Shown piece after piece: positions 28,101 to 39,351 of a stretch of DNA of 64,000 nucleotides. Source of the stretch: Siderastrea siderea. Its lineage: Eukaryota > Cnidaria > Anthozoa > Scleractinia > Rhizangiidae. Position 1 is the stretch's first letter, and every line of letters starts with the position of its first letter. Below the pieces are notes generated by a model. That model made no database searches. It saw only the letters and a list, made by a program, of their open reading frames with translations, and had not been told where the DNA came from. The position numbers were made by a program, and so were the translations under genes. The DNA lies in contig OZ034978.1 in assembly GCA_964030785.1 (NCBI GenBank), positions 17,345,953 to 17,409,952 of the forward strand, written 5' to 3'.

Positions 28101-29201
28101 CTTTGTGTTATTTTACAATCTCATCTTGCACTTTGTACTAAAAATAAACTTGAAATTTCGCATTTCAGGAGAAATATTTGGTAAGGCGTTTGTTCATTAA
28201 TCAAATCAACATTCGATTATTGAAATGAGGCTCAATTATAATATTGGATTATTCATTTCACGAATGGATTATTCAATGAACGAACAGAATCAATTTTTCA
28301 TCAATGAATTCATTAGTCTGTTAACGATGGGAACACCTGACCGGCTTTAACTATAAGTCTGTGTAGTTGAATTTGTAAAATGAGAGTGTTTGACGGGAGC
28401 CTGATTGCGGTGCTGCTGCAGTAACATGGTGAAAATAATTAAAAATGCAACCTTTCCACTTACTTGTCGTTAACTGCAATTTAATTATCATGCAATGTTG
28501 AATTGGCAAGTTAAATTTTGTCAGGGCAAGTATCGTTTCGGACATACTTGCCCGGCTGACGAGTTTGAAAAAACGCTAATATGGATTCCTGTGTCGGGAG
28601 GGGGGGGGGGGAGGGGGGAGGGAGACTCTTAACTACCACACTGTTGCTATGGAAAGTTTCTAGCCAACATAACTTGGAAACCCTCTTTCGCACATGTAAG
28701 CTGCTTGGCCACGTTTGTTCCATGGTAAAAGGTAACTTTCAAGATTTTTCAGTCACAACCATATTTGGAGGGACACGTGACCAGAACAGAAAAAAAAAAG
28801 CCCACAGACGGTATACAATTTTGGTCATTGACAACAGTGGTAGATATGTGTGTGTGTGTCCCTTTATGCAGTTTCCTAAATAAGGGACACCAAAACTTAC
28901 CCATCACAAATCGAATAAATTCGGGGGGATCTGATGGTTTCCATTGCTTCGGACGATCAGGAATGGTTACTGCTTTATCCTGTCAAAGTACAAACAATGC
29001 AGTTCAGCCAAGTTATTTCCTCTCTTTAGGTGAGCGGTTCGTTCGGCTAATTAACGATTTTTTTTTTCCACAATCACGACTCACAGGATCTTTCATAAGC
29101 TTTTCTAGCTTTCGCTTCTGTATTTCTGTCGCAGTTCGAGGAATAACAGGTTTTTCAGACGATTTTTCTTTTGCACTCTCCTTTTCGCTCCCATCCGCCA
29201 T
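25194..29201 (-). CDS. PRKRIP1: PRKR-interacting protein 1 homologue (spliceosome-associated)
   Basis: The human protein binds double-stranded RNA, can inhibit the kinase PKR and is a component of the late spliceosome. Six exons in transcript order: 29085-29201, 28901-28979, 26774-26874, 26461-26546, 25530-25594 and 25194-25288. All phases agree, giving 180 residues against 184 in human. The family signature [15 protein letters not shown] and the following RRREYNR are intact in exon 3. Exon 1 has the conserved [14 protein letters not shown], exon 2 [12 protein letters not shown] and [10 protein letters not shown]. Exons 4-5 form a long basic helix ([18 protein letters not shown]). The acidic tail ends [13 protein letters not shown]. 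The start MADGSEKE lies in CCAAAATGGCGG, a YY1-like context. The gene is head to head with USP30. A large nested transposon occupies intron 2. Confidence 0.94.
25656..25698 (+). other. Inverted partial copy of the PRKRIP1 last exon
   Basis: On the + strand, 25656-25698 reads [13 protein letters not shown] and a stop, nearly the same as the end of PRKRIP1 exon 6 (25194-25237, minus strand). Only three of about 42 bases differ. It lies inside PRKRIP1 intron 4, in the opposite orientation to the gene. Similarity continues weakly past the stop codon. Confidence 0.75.
27108..28591. mobile_element. DNA transposon-like element with CAGGRATCCATATTAGC ends
   Basis: CAGGGATCCATATTAGC at 27108 is matched in inverse by GCTAATATGGATTCCTG ending at 28591, with one mismatch. 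TGTCGG directly flanks both sides (27102-27107 and 28592-28597), a likely target-site duplication. The CAGGG start recalls hAT-type ends, but a 6-bp duplication is not the usual 8 bp, so the superfamily is open. Inside are a degraded acidic frame near 27430-27530 ([16 protein letters not shown]) and the nested fold-back at 27676-28349. It fills most of PRKRIP1 intron 2. Confidence 0.7.
27676..28349. mobile_element. Fold-back element nested in the 27108-28591 element; carries an exon-like segment
   Basis: The left arm (AAGCCGCTAAGG, CGTTAACGGACTAATGAATT, TTCGTGAAATGAATAATCCA) and the right arm are inverted over about 150 bp. Between the arms is GCCGGCAAACATGGCGGACT followed by codons to CAG and a GTAAGT donor at 27898. 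ATG 27874 plus seven codons (MADLNKKQ) with a good start context and a consensus donor looks like a captured host first exon. Confidence 0.65.
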
Positions 29202-29295
29202 TTTGGTTCCCTCGAGTAGTTTCCAGCCCCCCGTGTTACGGTCAAATATTACTTTATGTAACGTTATCCAAATGTGACCGATCAGGAAGAGAAGC
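29202..29295. promoter_or_regulatory. 94-bp bidirectional promoter between PRKRIP1 and USP30
   Basis: The start codons of PRKRIP1 (minus, 29201) and USP30 (plus, 29296) are separated by only 94 bp, which has to supply both 5' UTRs and the shared core promoter. There is no TATA box at a sensible distance. CCGCCATTTTGG at 29195-29206 is a YY1-type site overlapping the PRKRIP1 start codon. Confidence 0.7.
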
Positions 29296-32200
29296 ATGGA
29301 TGGTCGATGTTTGGGAATTTTTGCTGCTGCAGCTGCTATTGGCGCTAGCTTTTATGTATTTTTATCTCCCGATGGAAAGAAGAAGAAAGGAATCAAGAAA
29401 GGTAAGGGGCGCATTATATGATGGTCCTACAAAATGAAAATATTCTGTTATATGACATGAATGAAATGCTTTTACTAGTAGAAAAGGAGGTCAACATGAA
29501 CTGGGGGAAAAGTTACATAAGCATGCATTAAAATTCTGTTTACAAACAGGTAATTTTTATCGTTTTTTGACAGTCAAAAGTAAAAATTATGAACACAAAA
29601 AATATTACTGAAATGCAATTGTGTCACGAGGGAAAACCAATTCTAATGTACCAGTCAAATTGAAGCTTCAACATCCCCCCCCCGGTCAACCCCACCGGCA
29701 TTTGAACTTTTGAAGATTGGCTCGTTCAAATTCCCTCCCCTTGGGGTAAAAAGGCTGCTCAAATGCCCCACCAGTTAGTACTGAAATACCTCTCCTCAAA
29801 GACAATATTTTCGTCTTCAATCAAACACTGTTCACACTTTTCACAGTGAGATATGCCGTAATGACACCTTCAAACTTCTTTTAAAGACCCTTTGAAACAG
29901 TTATTCACTAACAAAGGCAAAATTCTATCTTGGAAATCCATCAAACCCTGCAAAAACCGAAAAAACTCACGGGCGTATTATGCTAGAACAAGAGATAAAT
30001 CTGATTCAAATTCCCCACACTTTCAAGGCAACATTCAAATTCCCCCCTCCCCGGGCAAGAATCACAGTCAAATGCCTTGAGTATGCCCGGGGAGGGGGGG
30101 ATGTTGAAGCTTCAATCTGACCGGTACATAACTGTTCCATTCTACTAAGCTTAAGGTGATTCCATCGAAATAGTAGGAATATTAAATTTTAAAATTTTCT
30201 AGGACTTTGACTTGGTCCAATTGGTATTTATGTTTAGAACATTTCAAAAATGCAATGAAAATAGGGGTGACCAAGCTTGTTTTGGCACAACATGGATGGC
30301 CTTTGATACATTAATAACTATACAACCTGCAAGGTTTTCTTGAGGCACCCTGGTAATCAGAAATGAGAGCGATAATTGAAGGGCCCGGTGGAAAAAGGGC
30401 CTAACTGATGATTATAGTTTGAAAATCTAAATTGGTGCTATTTAGCTGAACATTGGTACACAAGCTCGGTTTTGTGTAAGGAACATTGCTGTGCGTTTAT
30501 GTCTTGACCTGAGAGCTTCAATTCAAAGAATTAGCATATTACTTTTGCTTAAAACTGACACAAAGAAAACAACAGGACTGTGGATTATAGGTTGAATTCC
30601 TTTGTTTTAGTTCAGGCAGAGAACAAAAGAAATCATCCACGCTTCACTTATTAAGCGAGATCAGTTCAACAGAACTTTTTACGCAAAAGTAATACGCTGA
30701 TTCTTCAACTTTTAGATCTCAGGTCAAGAAATAAATGCACAACAGACTACAGTGTTGCTTACATGAAAACCAGCCTGTGTGCCCATGTTCCATTAAATAG
30801 CACCAATTTCTCTTTTAACCTCAAATCATCACTTACGTCCTTTTTCCACCGGGCCCTTCAGTCATAATTTCTTGTATTGAAATATTGGAGCAGTTCAACA
30901 AAATCGATATTTATCTTGCATTGTATACTATTTCAGTTGAACAGGAATTAAGGATATGAATTTGCTGTGTGCATACATAGTTAGTTACTTATGGTGCGTA
31001 CATACCCTGCTGTACCTAAAGACCTGTTCTTGTCGACATTTGAATGAAAATATTCTCAATGCAGAATTTTTTCTATTCTTGAAATCGTGATATATTGTAC
31101 TCAACCGTGTTCCATATGAATTTTTTGTATTAAAAATGGGGGTAACTGAGCTCTTTTAGGAGAAAATGACCAGTTATTTTTCTGAACTGCTCAACTTTCA
31201 TAAAAAACCTCTCAAGGTCCGAAGGTTTGACACTCGTGCACACTCTGTCATGCAAAAAAATGATGCGCAGAAAGGATGCACAATGCAATTGAAGGGAATC
31301 ACCTTAAGGACATTCACGTGAAAATTTCTGCAACACAGATTTTTTTCATACTTTTGCGACAGTCAGATAATGAACTACCCTTTACAGAAATGCAAAAAAA
31401 ATTGGGGGATCACCCACTTGGTTTTCAAAACAAAGCACATGGAGAACTACTCCAATTTTAACAAATCGGTCCTCGTAACTCAACGTGGCCTCAGTGGTTG
31501 TTAGTTGAAAAATATTTAAAATGATGCACTGTAGACCCACTTTCTTAGTCAAATTTCATTTAAGTGGGTCTGTGGAGCAAATAAGAACTGGTGTCATCCT
31601 TTCAGTTAAAGTCAAACTTTAAGATGGGCTTTTGTGAACACCATACAGATAAAGTAATAGCAGAATTCGATGATGCATGGGCAGAAAAGTTGAAAAAAAT
31701 CAAACTTTCACAACACAGATTTTCTCCAGTTCTTCATATGTCATAGATAATTGAAAAAGAGGGTGACCAAACATTTAAGAGAGTTTAACCCGTGCATAGA
31801 GGTTAATAGGCCCCCAAGCACTATATATATCTACATTTCTTCAACAGGGTGCTCACTCTATGCATGACATGGCATGACATCGTAATGTGAATTGCCTGCA
31901 CAGTAAGGATGCGCAGAAACAATTAGCGCAAATGTCCTTAAGTCATCTAGATAGGGAAGTGTTGTGTACAAAAAAGTTGACAGAAACATTACTTTTCTTA
32001 TCACCAGATCATCCTCCTGGACTAACGAATATTGGCAACACGTGTTTCATGAACTCCATACTACAGGTTTGGAAGTATTTTGTGTTCCTTGTTAAAAATG
32101 TATGCACTTTAAAGACACCCTTTCTGGGAAAAATCCAACAGGTGACATGGCATCGAAACAGTATCGTGAATTAGGTGAAATAGCAATGATCGGCAAGACT

Positions 32201-35200
32201 GGTGCCATTAACATTTTGACAGGTACAGAAATAAGCAAGATCACTGAACAAAATTCTGACAGGGACATGCTAACTGCTTGAAGTAATTGGGACATGTATA
32301 ACAACTTTTTTAATTACTAGTGTGGACATGTATGCTCCCCTCTAATGGAGCCCCTCTAAGTGCACTTGTCATCAGCTTCCCTGGTGACCCTGGACCCTAT
32401 ACATGAGGGAACTGGGGAATTTGTGGGAAGTTTGTCCCACGGCCTCCTTGATCTGTCCCTGAACAGGAGTAGAAGTTGGCTGGCAAAATGCCATCGGTCA
32501 TAGAGGCCCAACACTGTGGAATGCTATTATTGCCCAGGACAAGGACTTCGCGAATACGAACTATAAGGACCTGGCAAAGAAAATCCGCTCGATTGATATT
32601 TTCAAGGAGTTAACTTTTAAAGAGACTTCAGTAACAACGGCCAATTTTAGATGTACGAATTTTAATTATATAATTATAGGGAATTTTAAAATAGGATCAA
32701 GGGTGCGATGATTTTACTGTGTATATATTTTTAATTAAGTTTAATGTTAGTTTTTATTAGTTTTTTGTTATTTTGCACAACCCCACAAGCTGCAGAGCTT
32801 TAATTTTTTAATCATGCAGAAATAAAGGCTGTCTGTCTGTCTGTCTGTCTGCCTCCTAATAGTCATGCATGCATTCTTCCTACTTTCAGGGAATTGCATT
32901 CTTACCATCATTTGTGGCATGGTTACAAGATTTTTCTGAGGAAGACTCAGATGATAAATCTTTGACAACCTTAGCAGTGGAGCTGAAAAAACTAATGAAA
33001 GGTTTGTAGAAAAACTGCTGCATATTTTTAGCAAATGAATAATAATTATTCATCCCATGTGATAACCACATTACTCAGAAAATAAACTCGTGAAAATAAA
33101 CAGCAAATAAGATGCAAGTAGTCAACTTTGAGCAGCAAATTTTCTGGCTGCTAGCACATTTGAAATGGCTGCAGTGGTCTGGTAGGGGTTAGCAACGACA
33201 TTAATTTTGTAGTTGTATTGCACCATAGAATGGGGAGATCAGCATCACAGGCTGAAAAGGAACTTTTACCAAGGGAGAGCCAGGCCATAAGATACCAACT
33301 CTCCTTATCAGTGAGTTCCAACATTCTGAAATTAATCATAATCTCAGATGGACCATCATGGTGCAATGGAAATTTATTTAATTTAATGTATTGTTGTTGT
33401 GTTGCAGCCTTAAATACTGGTTGCATTGAAGGAGAAGATGTCATTTGTCCCGACTCTGTATTGAAAGCTCTCACCTCTCATGGCTGGGTCATACCAACAG
33501 ATCAGCAGGTCAGTAAGTAAGAGTATTGGTTATTGATTAACTGACTGACTGAGTGACCAATCAACCAATCAATGGATTGGCTTGGTGATTGACTGATTGG
33601 CTGACTGACCGCCGACTGACCAACTTGCTGACTGACTGTGGCTGGCTGGCTGGCTGGCAGCTGATTAATAAAATATTGTTTGATTGATTGACTGATTGAT
33701 TAAGTATCAATAAAATGACAACAAAAAGTGCCATAATCAAGGCCTGTTGATTTGTTTTCCACAGGATGCTCATGAATTCTTTCATGTTCTGTCTTCTACA
33801 CTGGATGATGAGATGGTGAGAACAACTTATTATTAATAATATTTTAGTTTATTTATTGATTTATTTATAATCATTATTACAATTTTTTAGTTCATGAATG
33901 TCCTTAAATCAATTTTTCATTTTGTTACTTTGTTCATGAAATTTGATAATGAGCAATTTGTTTGTAGAACGAAAACAAAAATAAAAGTTATGAAATGAAA
34001 CAATTATGATTATCTGTCAAAGAACCTTTGGTCATACATTGGAAGACATGTGAATGTCAATCTTTCAATAGGTGATCTACTTTTAATTGATTTTTAATTT
34101 CTATACTCGGTGTTTCTTATTAAAGAATCAATTTTTGTTTTTTGTTTTTTGTCAAGGTGTGATCCTCTTGCATGTCAGCCTTGATATTTTTATGTAGAAC
34201 TGATGTAGTTTGACAGCATTCTCTGTGTCTCTTAGGGAGAACTTCCAAGTGTGATGAACCTCAGCGACATTGCCATTGTTGAGGTAACTCAAGTTCAACT
34301 AGTGTTAATAGTAATTAATTTCATAATATATGATGACGTTTTGTTGAAAACTGACTAGTAGCTATGAAGAAATGTCACTTTTTTATTGCCATCTTCTTTT
34401 CTACATGTACATAAAAATAAGTTAATGAATAAATAAACTCAAGGCGCGGACACACAATGCAACATTGTGCGCAACTTTTGCGTCACAAAGTTGCACGCAA
34501 TGTTGCAGAGTGATGGACACACGGTGAAACAGTTGCGTACGATGTTGCAGAAGTAGAAGCCGATTCTACTTCTGCAACAGTTGCACGCAACTTTGCACAC
34601 AACAATTTCAAGGGTGGACACACGATGCAACTTTCAAGTTGCGCGCGATGTTGCGGGCAATGTTGCGTCGTGTGTCCGTGCCTTCACTTTGTTGAAGGAG
34701 AGGGGCACTGTCATAACAGTCTTTCAATGACAAGCTTGTGGTCCTTGGATTCTGAATGGAATTAGATTTTTTTATGGTGGGACAAAGAAAGTATGCGAAC
34801 CAGGCCATAAGTCAGACAACTTATGATGCCAAGTTCAGGACTCAGACTGGGACATCCAAATATGAATACCGAGATTCAAATTTCAACACTTCTCAATCTC
34901 TGCTTTCCTCAATTTAATCTCTTAGATTTTGGTTTTTATTTTTGAGCACATTTTTTCCGAGATTGTGTCAGCATACTATTGTGCACTTTTTGTAATCTCT
35001 TTTGCAGAAAAATAATGTAACTGAAGACAAATCCATGGTCCACAGAAATAAAGGTACATGCTTGTTTCAAGCAATTGCAAAAAATTATGGGCAAATTTCG
35101 GTAGCAGATCCAGAGCACTGCATATTATAGCTATGGGCCCAGAACAAAAAAAGGAAGGTGTGAAATTGAACACTTTTTTGCACTTCAGACTTTATTTCCT

Positions 35201-38200
35201 TTCACAAAAAGGACCCCTATGCCCCACCATGGACCTTACTGTGTAAGCAGCCAAAGTCTCCATTTTGAGCTTTATTAATTCTCTGTTTATTATATTTCAC
35301 TAAAAGAAGGATTTCTCTCTGTAGTTCCTCTCACAAGAGACTGTAATAAGCCTCATCTGCCATTCCATGGCTTGTTAGCAAGTCAGTTGGTGTGTAAACA
35401 GTGTGGAACAAAGGTAAAGGAGCCTTTTATTTCTTGACGCTTGGGTGAACTAGAATGTATCTTAAGTGAGAGAGCATAGAAACCATTGAGATATGATAAC
35501 AGTGCATTATGTACATGAGAGTCAATAAGAACTGACAAGAGAACATGAGAGCTGACAAAAGTCCATGAAAGTATATAAGAATACTTGAAAATCAGTAAGA
35601 GCAGAGAAAGGGATACCATCAGGGAAGGGGGCAGGGGAGGGTATAGGCCTCAGAAACCAGTATAACCAGGGCTTGCAATTGTTTATGTAAGAAAATTAAA
35701 TAAATTAATATTTTTTTGTACTGTTTCGTTTTTGTCTTGTACAGTGCCCAGTAAAATTTGACAGCTATGACAGCTTGTCACTCAGTTTGCCATCAGCTTT
35801 TCAGGTATTTTTCACTGCTGTATGCAATTAGTGCTTTAATATAACTGAATTAGGGTAAGTACAATGCTTAAATCTTTTGATCAATAAGGACCAAAACAAA
35901 GCTCATTGTAAGTCTTGTACAATACCATACTTTTTTCCAACAATAATAATAATAATAATAATAATAATATTTACCACTTATAGTGTGCATATTCTATGAA
36001 TATTAATCATATGCGCATTACAATCTTGCATTAAAAGATAACTAGTTTAACATGGCGATATGTTTACATGTTACAAAGAAATATTAACTAAAAACCATAT
36101 CCTATGCATTTAAGTCATATGAGTTCCAGTGCTTGGCAGTGGTTGTATGTCTTCTAATACTTGGAACTGATTTAATGTTTTCCCTTTGAAATCTGATTGG
36201 TTCACTGTAATATTTTGTTGTAATTGGCTGTGAGGCCAAGTTATTTGTCTTGTGTCATGTGACTTTTTCCTCAGATTGGCCTGTCACTGGAGGACCTTCT
36301 GCAGGCGTTTGTTTGTTCAGAGATGGTGGATTCTGTAGAATGTAATGGCTGTCAAGAACAGAACTCAGTTCAATCAACCAGCGCAGTGAGGACTACCTTC
36401 ATCAAACGACTCACACTAGGAAAGGTAACTGGCATTTGCCTTCAAGTTAGGGCAGCTAAAGTTTCAGTCCCGAAACACAAAGATGTTAAGATAAAGATAT
36501 ATCAAGGGCAGAAATTGATTGCACCAAATGCCATACCAAGGGCAAACCCTACGAGGAAAGCCCACCCTCTAAAAATGTGATGACCTCAAAGATAAGAAGC
36601 AGAGGAGCACTTCTATGGCAGATAAGACTGCACCAGAACTGTCTCAACCTTTGAAATGGGTTTGATAATTTTGACTTGTTAAGGCATTCGCTGCAAACAA
36701 CATTAAACCGTTTAGTACACTCTGGTAGATATAAGCAATTAACATTATGAGAAGAACAAGCAACTGTGCACAGTACCAGAAAAGCACATAGTACCATAGG
36801 ACGGTCCTGCTCAGTAGCTTTCATTTGATCGTTCGTACTTCAGGGTCAAGATTTCATTCACTGACATTACAGTTAGTAACCTGTGATGAGGCCAACATTT
36901 TAGCAGCGATCTGACTCGTATTCTCTTTCATTAGTGGCTCGCTAACCAAGGGAAATGAAAATACGGTGAAACCTGTATAAAGAGGACACCGTATTAAGCG
37001 GACACTAGCGAGGGTTTCAAGGGTGTCCGCTTACTACAGTTTTCAGAGCCTGATTGCAGGACAAATAGTAAGAACCGACTTACACTACATGATAAACATC
37101 ACCACAGGTAAGAACTGGTATAATTTACTCAGTATCTTTGTAGAGGGTTCAAGACTATTTTGAAAATTTTTGTATTTTTAAACACAAAAATCTGTTTTCA
37201 AACTAAATTACTCATGCGGACAGTACCGGTAACCCTTTTTTATTCTTCTTAGCTTCCACAGTGTCTCTGTATTCATATTCAAAGAACTTACTGGCATGCT
37301 AATGGCATCCCTTACAAAAACAACTTGTTCATTAAATTTCCTGAGTACCTAGACATGGAACCATTTTTATACGAGCCTTTAGAACAGAACTCTCACAAGA
37401 GAAGGAATGCAAGCAAGATAGCTTCAGCTATAAATGGAGAGATTCAAGAGGCCGGAAATGCAGACTTGAATGGATATCTTGACGAACTGGTCACTTCACT
37501 CATCACAAACAAGAAAAAGAGGTAAGGCTGATCTGGTACCAGTCTCCACTGCACCTGTTATTTAGGTGATCTGAAATTGCTATAATGATCCAAATAACAA
37601 GGCATGAAGGGGATTAAATCTAGCCCATGCGCAGGTGTCTTTAATAGGTAAGGGTGTGATGGCCTTTTCCCCTCTAAAGACCGCAGTCAGTTCATTCCAC
37701 TTGCCAATTTTTCTCAGTGTGTCCTAGTTCTCATAGACTTGCCACAAGACGCTCGTTTATTCGCGGGGACAAAAGAGATGTTTAGCTGGTGATTGCAAAA
37801 GACGCTCTGTTTGTGTGCATGTTCAGCGCGGTGATCGATGTTTAGATAATTGCAAAACTCGTGCGCGGAATATTTGCGTGTCTTGCGCGTGATGTGATGA
37901 TAGAGAACCAGCCACCATTACGTTTCACGCGGGTGGATCGCGCGCGCGTCCTCCGTAGTCAAAACGAGCAAGTCTATTGGTATAGTTCTTCTCTCTAAGG
38001 AGTCTGTTCACAGGCTAGATTTAATCTGGTACGCATTTGATTCTCGTGGATAGGTTTTTTTCCCTTGTTAGTGACAGCTATTTTTTTTTCTGGTTTTATT
38101 TTCTATTTCAATGCAGACTTTCTACCATCCCTGACGCTGACGTTGTAACATTCTGCACAACAACAGCAACGCCCAAAAAATCGCCTTCTTTTAACAACTT

Positions 38201-38863
38201 TGGGATTTTTCCAAATTGTTCCATTTGTATAATATTGTCAAACTTTATGGGAGATTAACAAATATTATTCCTCAAGACGGTGTTCAATTTGAAACATGGA
38301 AAGAAAATTCACTATTGCCATTACTTTGTTCACGTTCTCCATTTATAATCTGATGAAGTATATTGTTTTGTAACATCCCTGTTACCGCCGACGTTGTGAT
38401 TGTGAAGTCTATTTCAGTAGTGGACACACCGTGTACTTTGAAAGTTTACCGGTATTTAAAGTTAAATCAAGTTCTCTCAGAAGACACATTATGGCTTACA
38501 AAGTAGAAAATTTTCCCCAACAGTCCGACTCTATACGATGGGGAACCAAAATTATATGTAGGACAATACAACTTGGCAATTTTATGTTATATTGTTTGCA
38601 GAGTGGTACCGTGCGTCCGGGTCCGTCTAACCTTTTTTTTTATTATTCACAGTTGTACTGGCCGAGCAGTTTACAAACTAATGGCTGTCATTGTTCACAT
38701 GGGAACTGTTGATGATGGACATTACGTCACTTATCGCAGATTTCAAACTGAGCATGCGTCAAATTGGCTTTACACATCAGATGAACTTGTGGAAGTTGCG
38801 ACACGTGACCAAGTTTTATCAAGTTGTGCTTATATGCTTTTCTATGAGAGAACGAGTAGATAG
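29296..38863 (+). CDS. USP30: Ubiquitin carboxyl-terminal hydrolase 30 (mitochondrial outer-membrane deubiquitinase)
   Basis: USP30 removes ubiquitin, preferring Lys6 linkages, from outer-membrane proteins and so opposes Parkin-driven mitophagy. Fourteen exons: 29296-29401, 32008-32066, 32890-33001, 33408-33508, 33765-33815, 34236-34283, 35008-35053, 35325-35413, 35745-35804, 36275-36424, 37253-37521, 38117-38226, 38418-38451 and 38653-38863. Phases agree and give 481 residues (517 in human). Residues 5-25 form one hydrophobic helix followed by KKKKGIKK, the membrane anchor. The Cys box is GNTCFMNS (Cys48), the His box GHYVTYRR (His435), and Ser454 in YTSDE matches the unusual catalytic Ser of human USP30. 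The CKQC and CNGC pairs can bind zinc. The two small exons near 38.1-38.45 kb are the least certain; their phases are the best fit. Confidence 0.93.
29649..30126. mobile_element. Inverted-repeat element with GAAGCTTCAACATCC ends
   Basis: TACCAGTCAAATTGAAGCTT at 29649 followed by CAACATCCCCCC is mirrored at 30092-30126 (GGATGTTGAAGCTTCAAT, CCGGTA). The interior has further inverted C-rich pieces. It lies in USP30 intron 1. Confidence 0.7.
30150..31308. mobile_element. Element with CTTAAGGTGATTCC inverted ends
   Basis: CTTAAGGTGATTCC at 30150-30163 is perfectly reverse-complemented at 31295-31308. The 1.16 kb interior has repeated GGGGTGACCAAG-like and GGGGTAACTGAG-like pieces and contains the nested fold-back at 30377-30860. 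No coding frame is supported. It lies in USP30 intron 1. Confidence 0.6.
30377..30860. mobile_element. Nested fold-back element with GAAGGGCCCGGTGG ends
   Basis: TGAAGGGCCCGGTGGAAAAA at 30377 is mirrored at 30841-30860 (TTTTTCCACCGGGCCCTTCA). The arms continue inward for about 200 bp with partial identity (for example AAATTGGTGCTATTTA and its complement). It sits inside the 30150-31308 element, so it is younger. Confidence 0.75.
32475..32856 (+). mobile_element. 3' end of a LINE with a (CTGT)n tail
   Basis: 32475-32711 stays open for 78 codons and reads as the C-terminal end of a non-LTR retrotransposon polyprotein (GHRGPTLWNAIIAQ, YKDLAKKIRSIDIFKELTF). About 115 bp of non-coding DNA, an AATAAAGG motif at 32821 and about six TGTC units at 32829-32852 follow. 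The long open frame suggests a fairly young, 5'-truncated copy. It lies in USP30 intron 2. Confidence 0.75.
33533..33725. repeat. Imperfect (TGAC)n/(TGGC)n/(TTGA)n tetranucleotide repeat
   Basis: Interleaved TGAC, TTGA and TGGC units fill the intron between the fourth and fifth USP30 exons, ending about 40 bp before the exon 5 acceptor. Confidence 0.85.
34441..34683. mobile_element. MITE with AAGGCGCGGACACACAATGC ends
   Basis: The left end AAGGCGCGGACACACAATGC and the right end (GCGTCGTGTGTCCGTGCCTT) are inverted with few mismatches. The 243-bp body is a chain of GTTGCACGCAACTTTGC-type pieces in both directions, so the whole can fold into one long hairpin. It lies in USP30 intron 6. Confidence 0.8.
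35940..35970. repeat. (AAT)n microsatellite
   Basis: About ten AAT units in USP30 intron 9. Confidence 0.95.
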
Positions 38864-39351
38864 TGTGACATGTGGGAGTAACACATGACGTGTTTGGTCG
38901 GGTAATGAAGGGCAAATGGTGTTGTATCTCAGTGAAAAAGGGAAAAGACAACCTGTACGAATCGCAAGGGATGGATAGAACCTTGCTCGTCTGACCAACT
39001 GACTGGATGGCCAGACCTGGAATCTAATTCTAAAAATAAAATAAAATTACATGTGACAGATGAAGTGAGCTTCTAGTCAATTGTGTACATCAAAGTTGGC
39101 TTTCTAGTTTAGCTCAGCTTATGATGATTCGTTTTGAGACCATGTACCTAGAAACTATATCAGCTGGGCCTCGTCGTAATTATCAGCTATTTGTAAGCAA
39201 CTACTTAGAGAAGAGAAGGAACTAAAGAAGACTTGGTTTTCTCCGAGATACCTATCTACCCTACTCTATTTGTACACCTACACCTGTTCGGTTAAAAGTA
39301 AACTACTGCTCCGTGTTAAGATATTACAGAGTGGTTGACAGCTTTGGTTCT
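38864..39351. other. USP30 3' UTR; tail-to-tail gap
   Basis: AATAAAATAAAA at about 39035-39046 is the likely USP30 polyadenylation signal, some 170 bp after the stop. The next gene ends on the opposite strand at 39352, so the two 3' ends lie within a few hundred bases. No other gene is seen. Confidence 0.55.
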
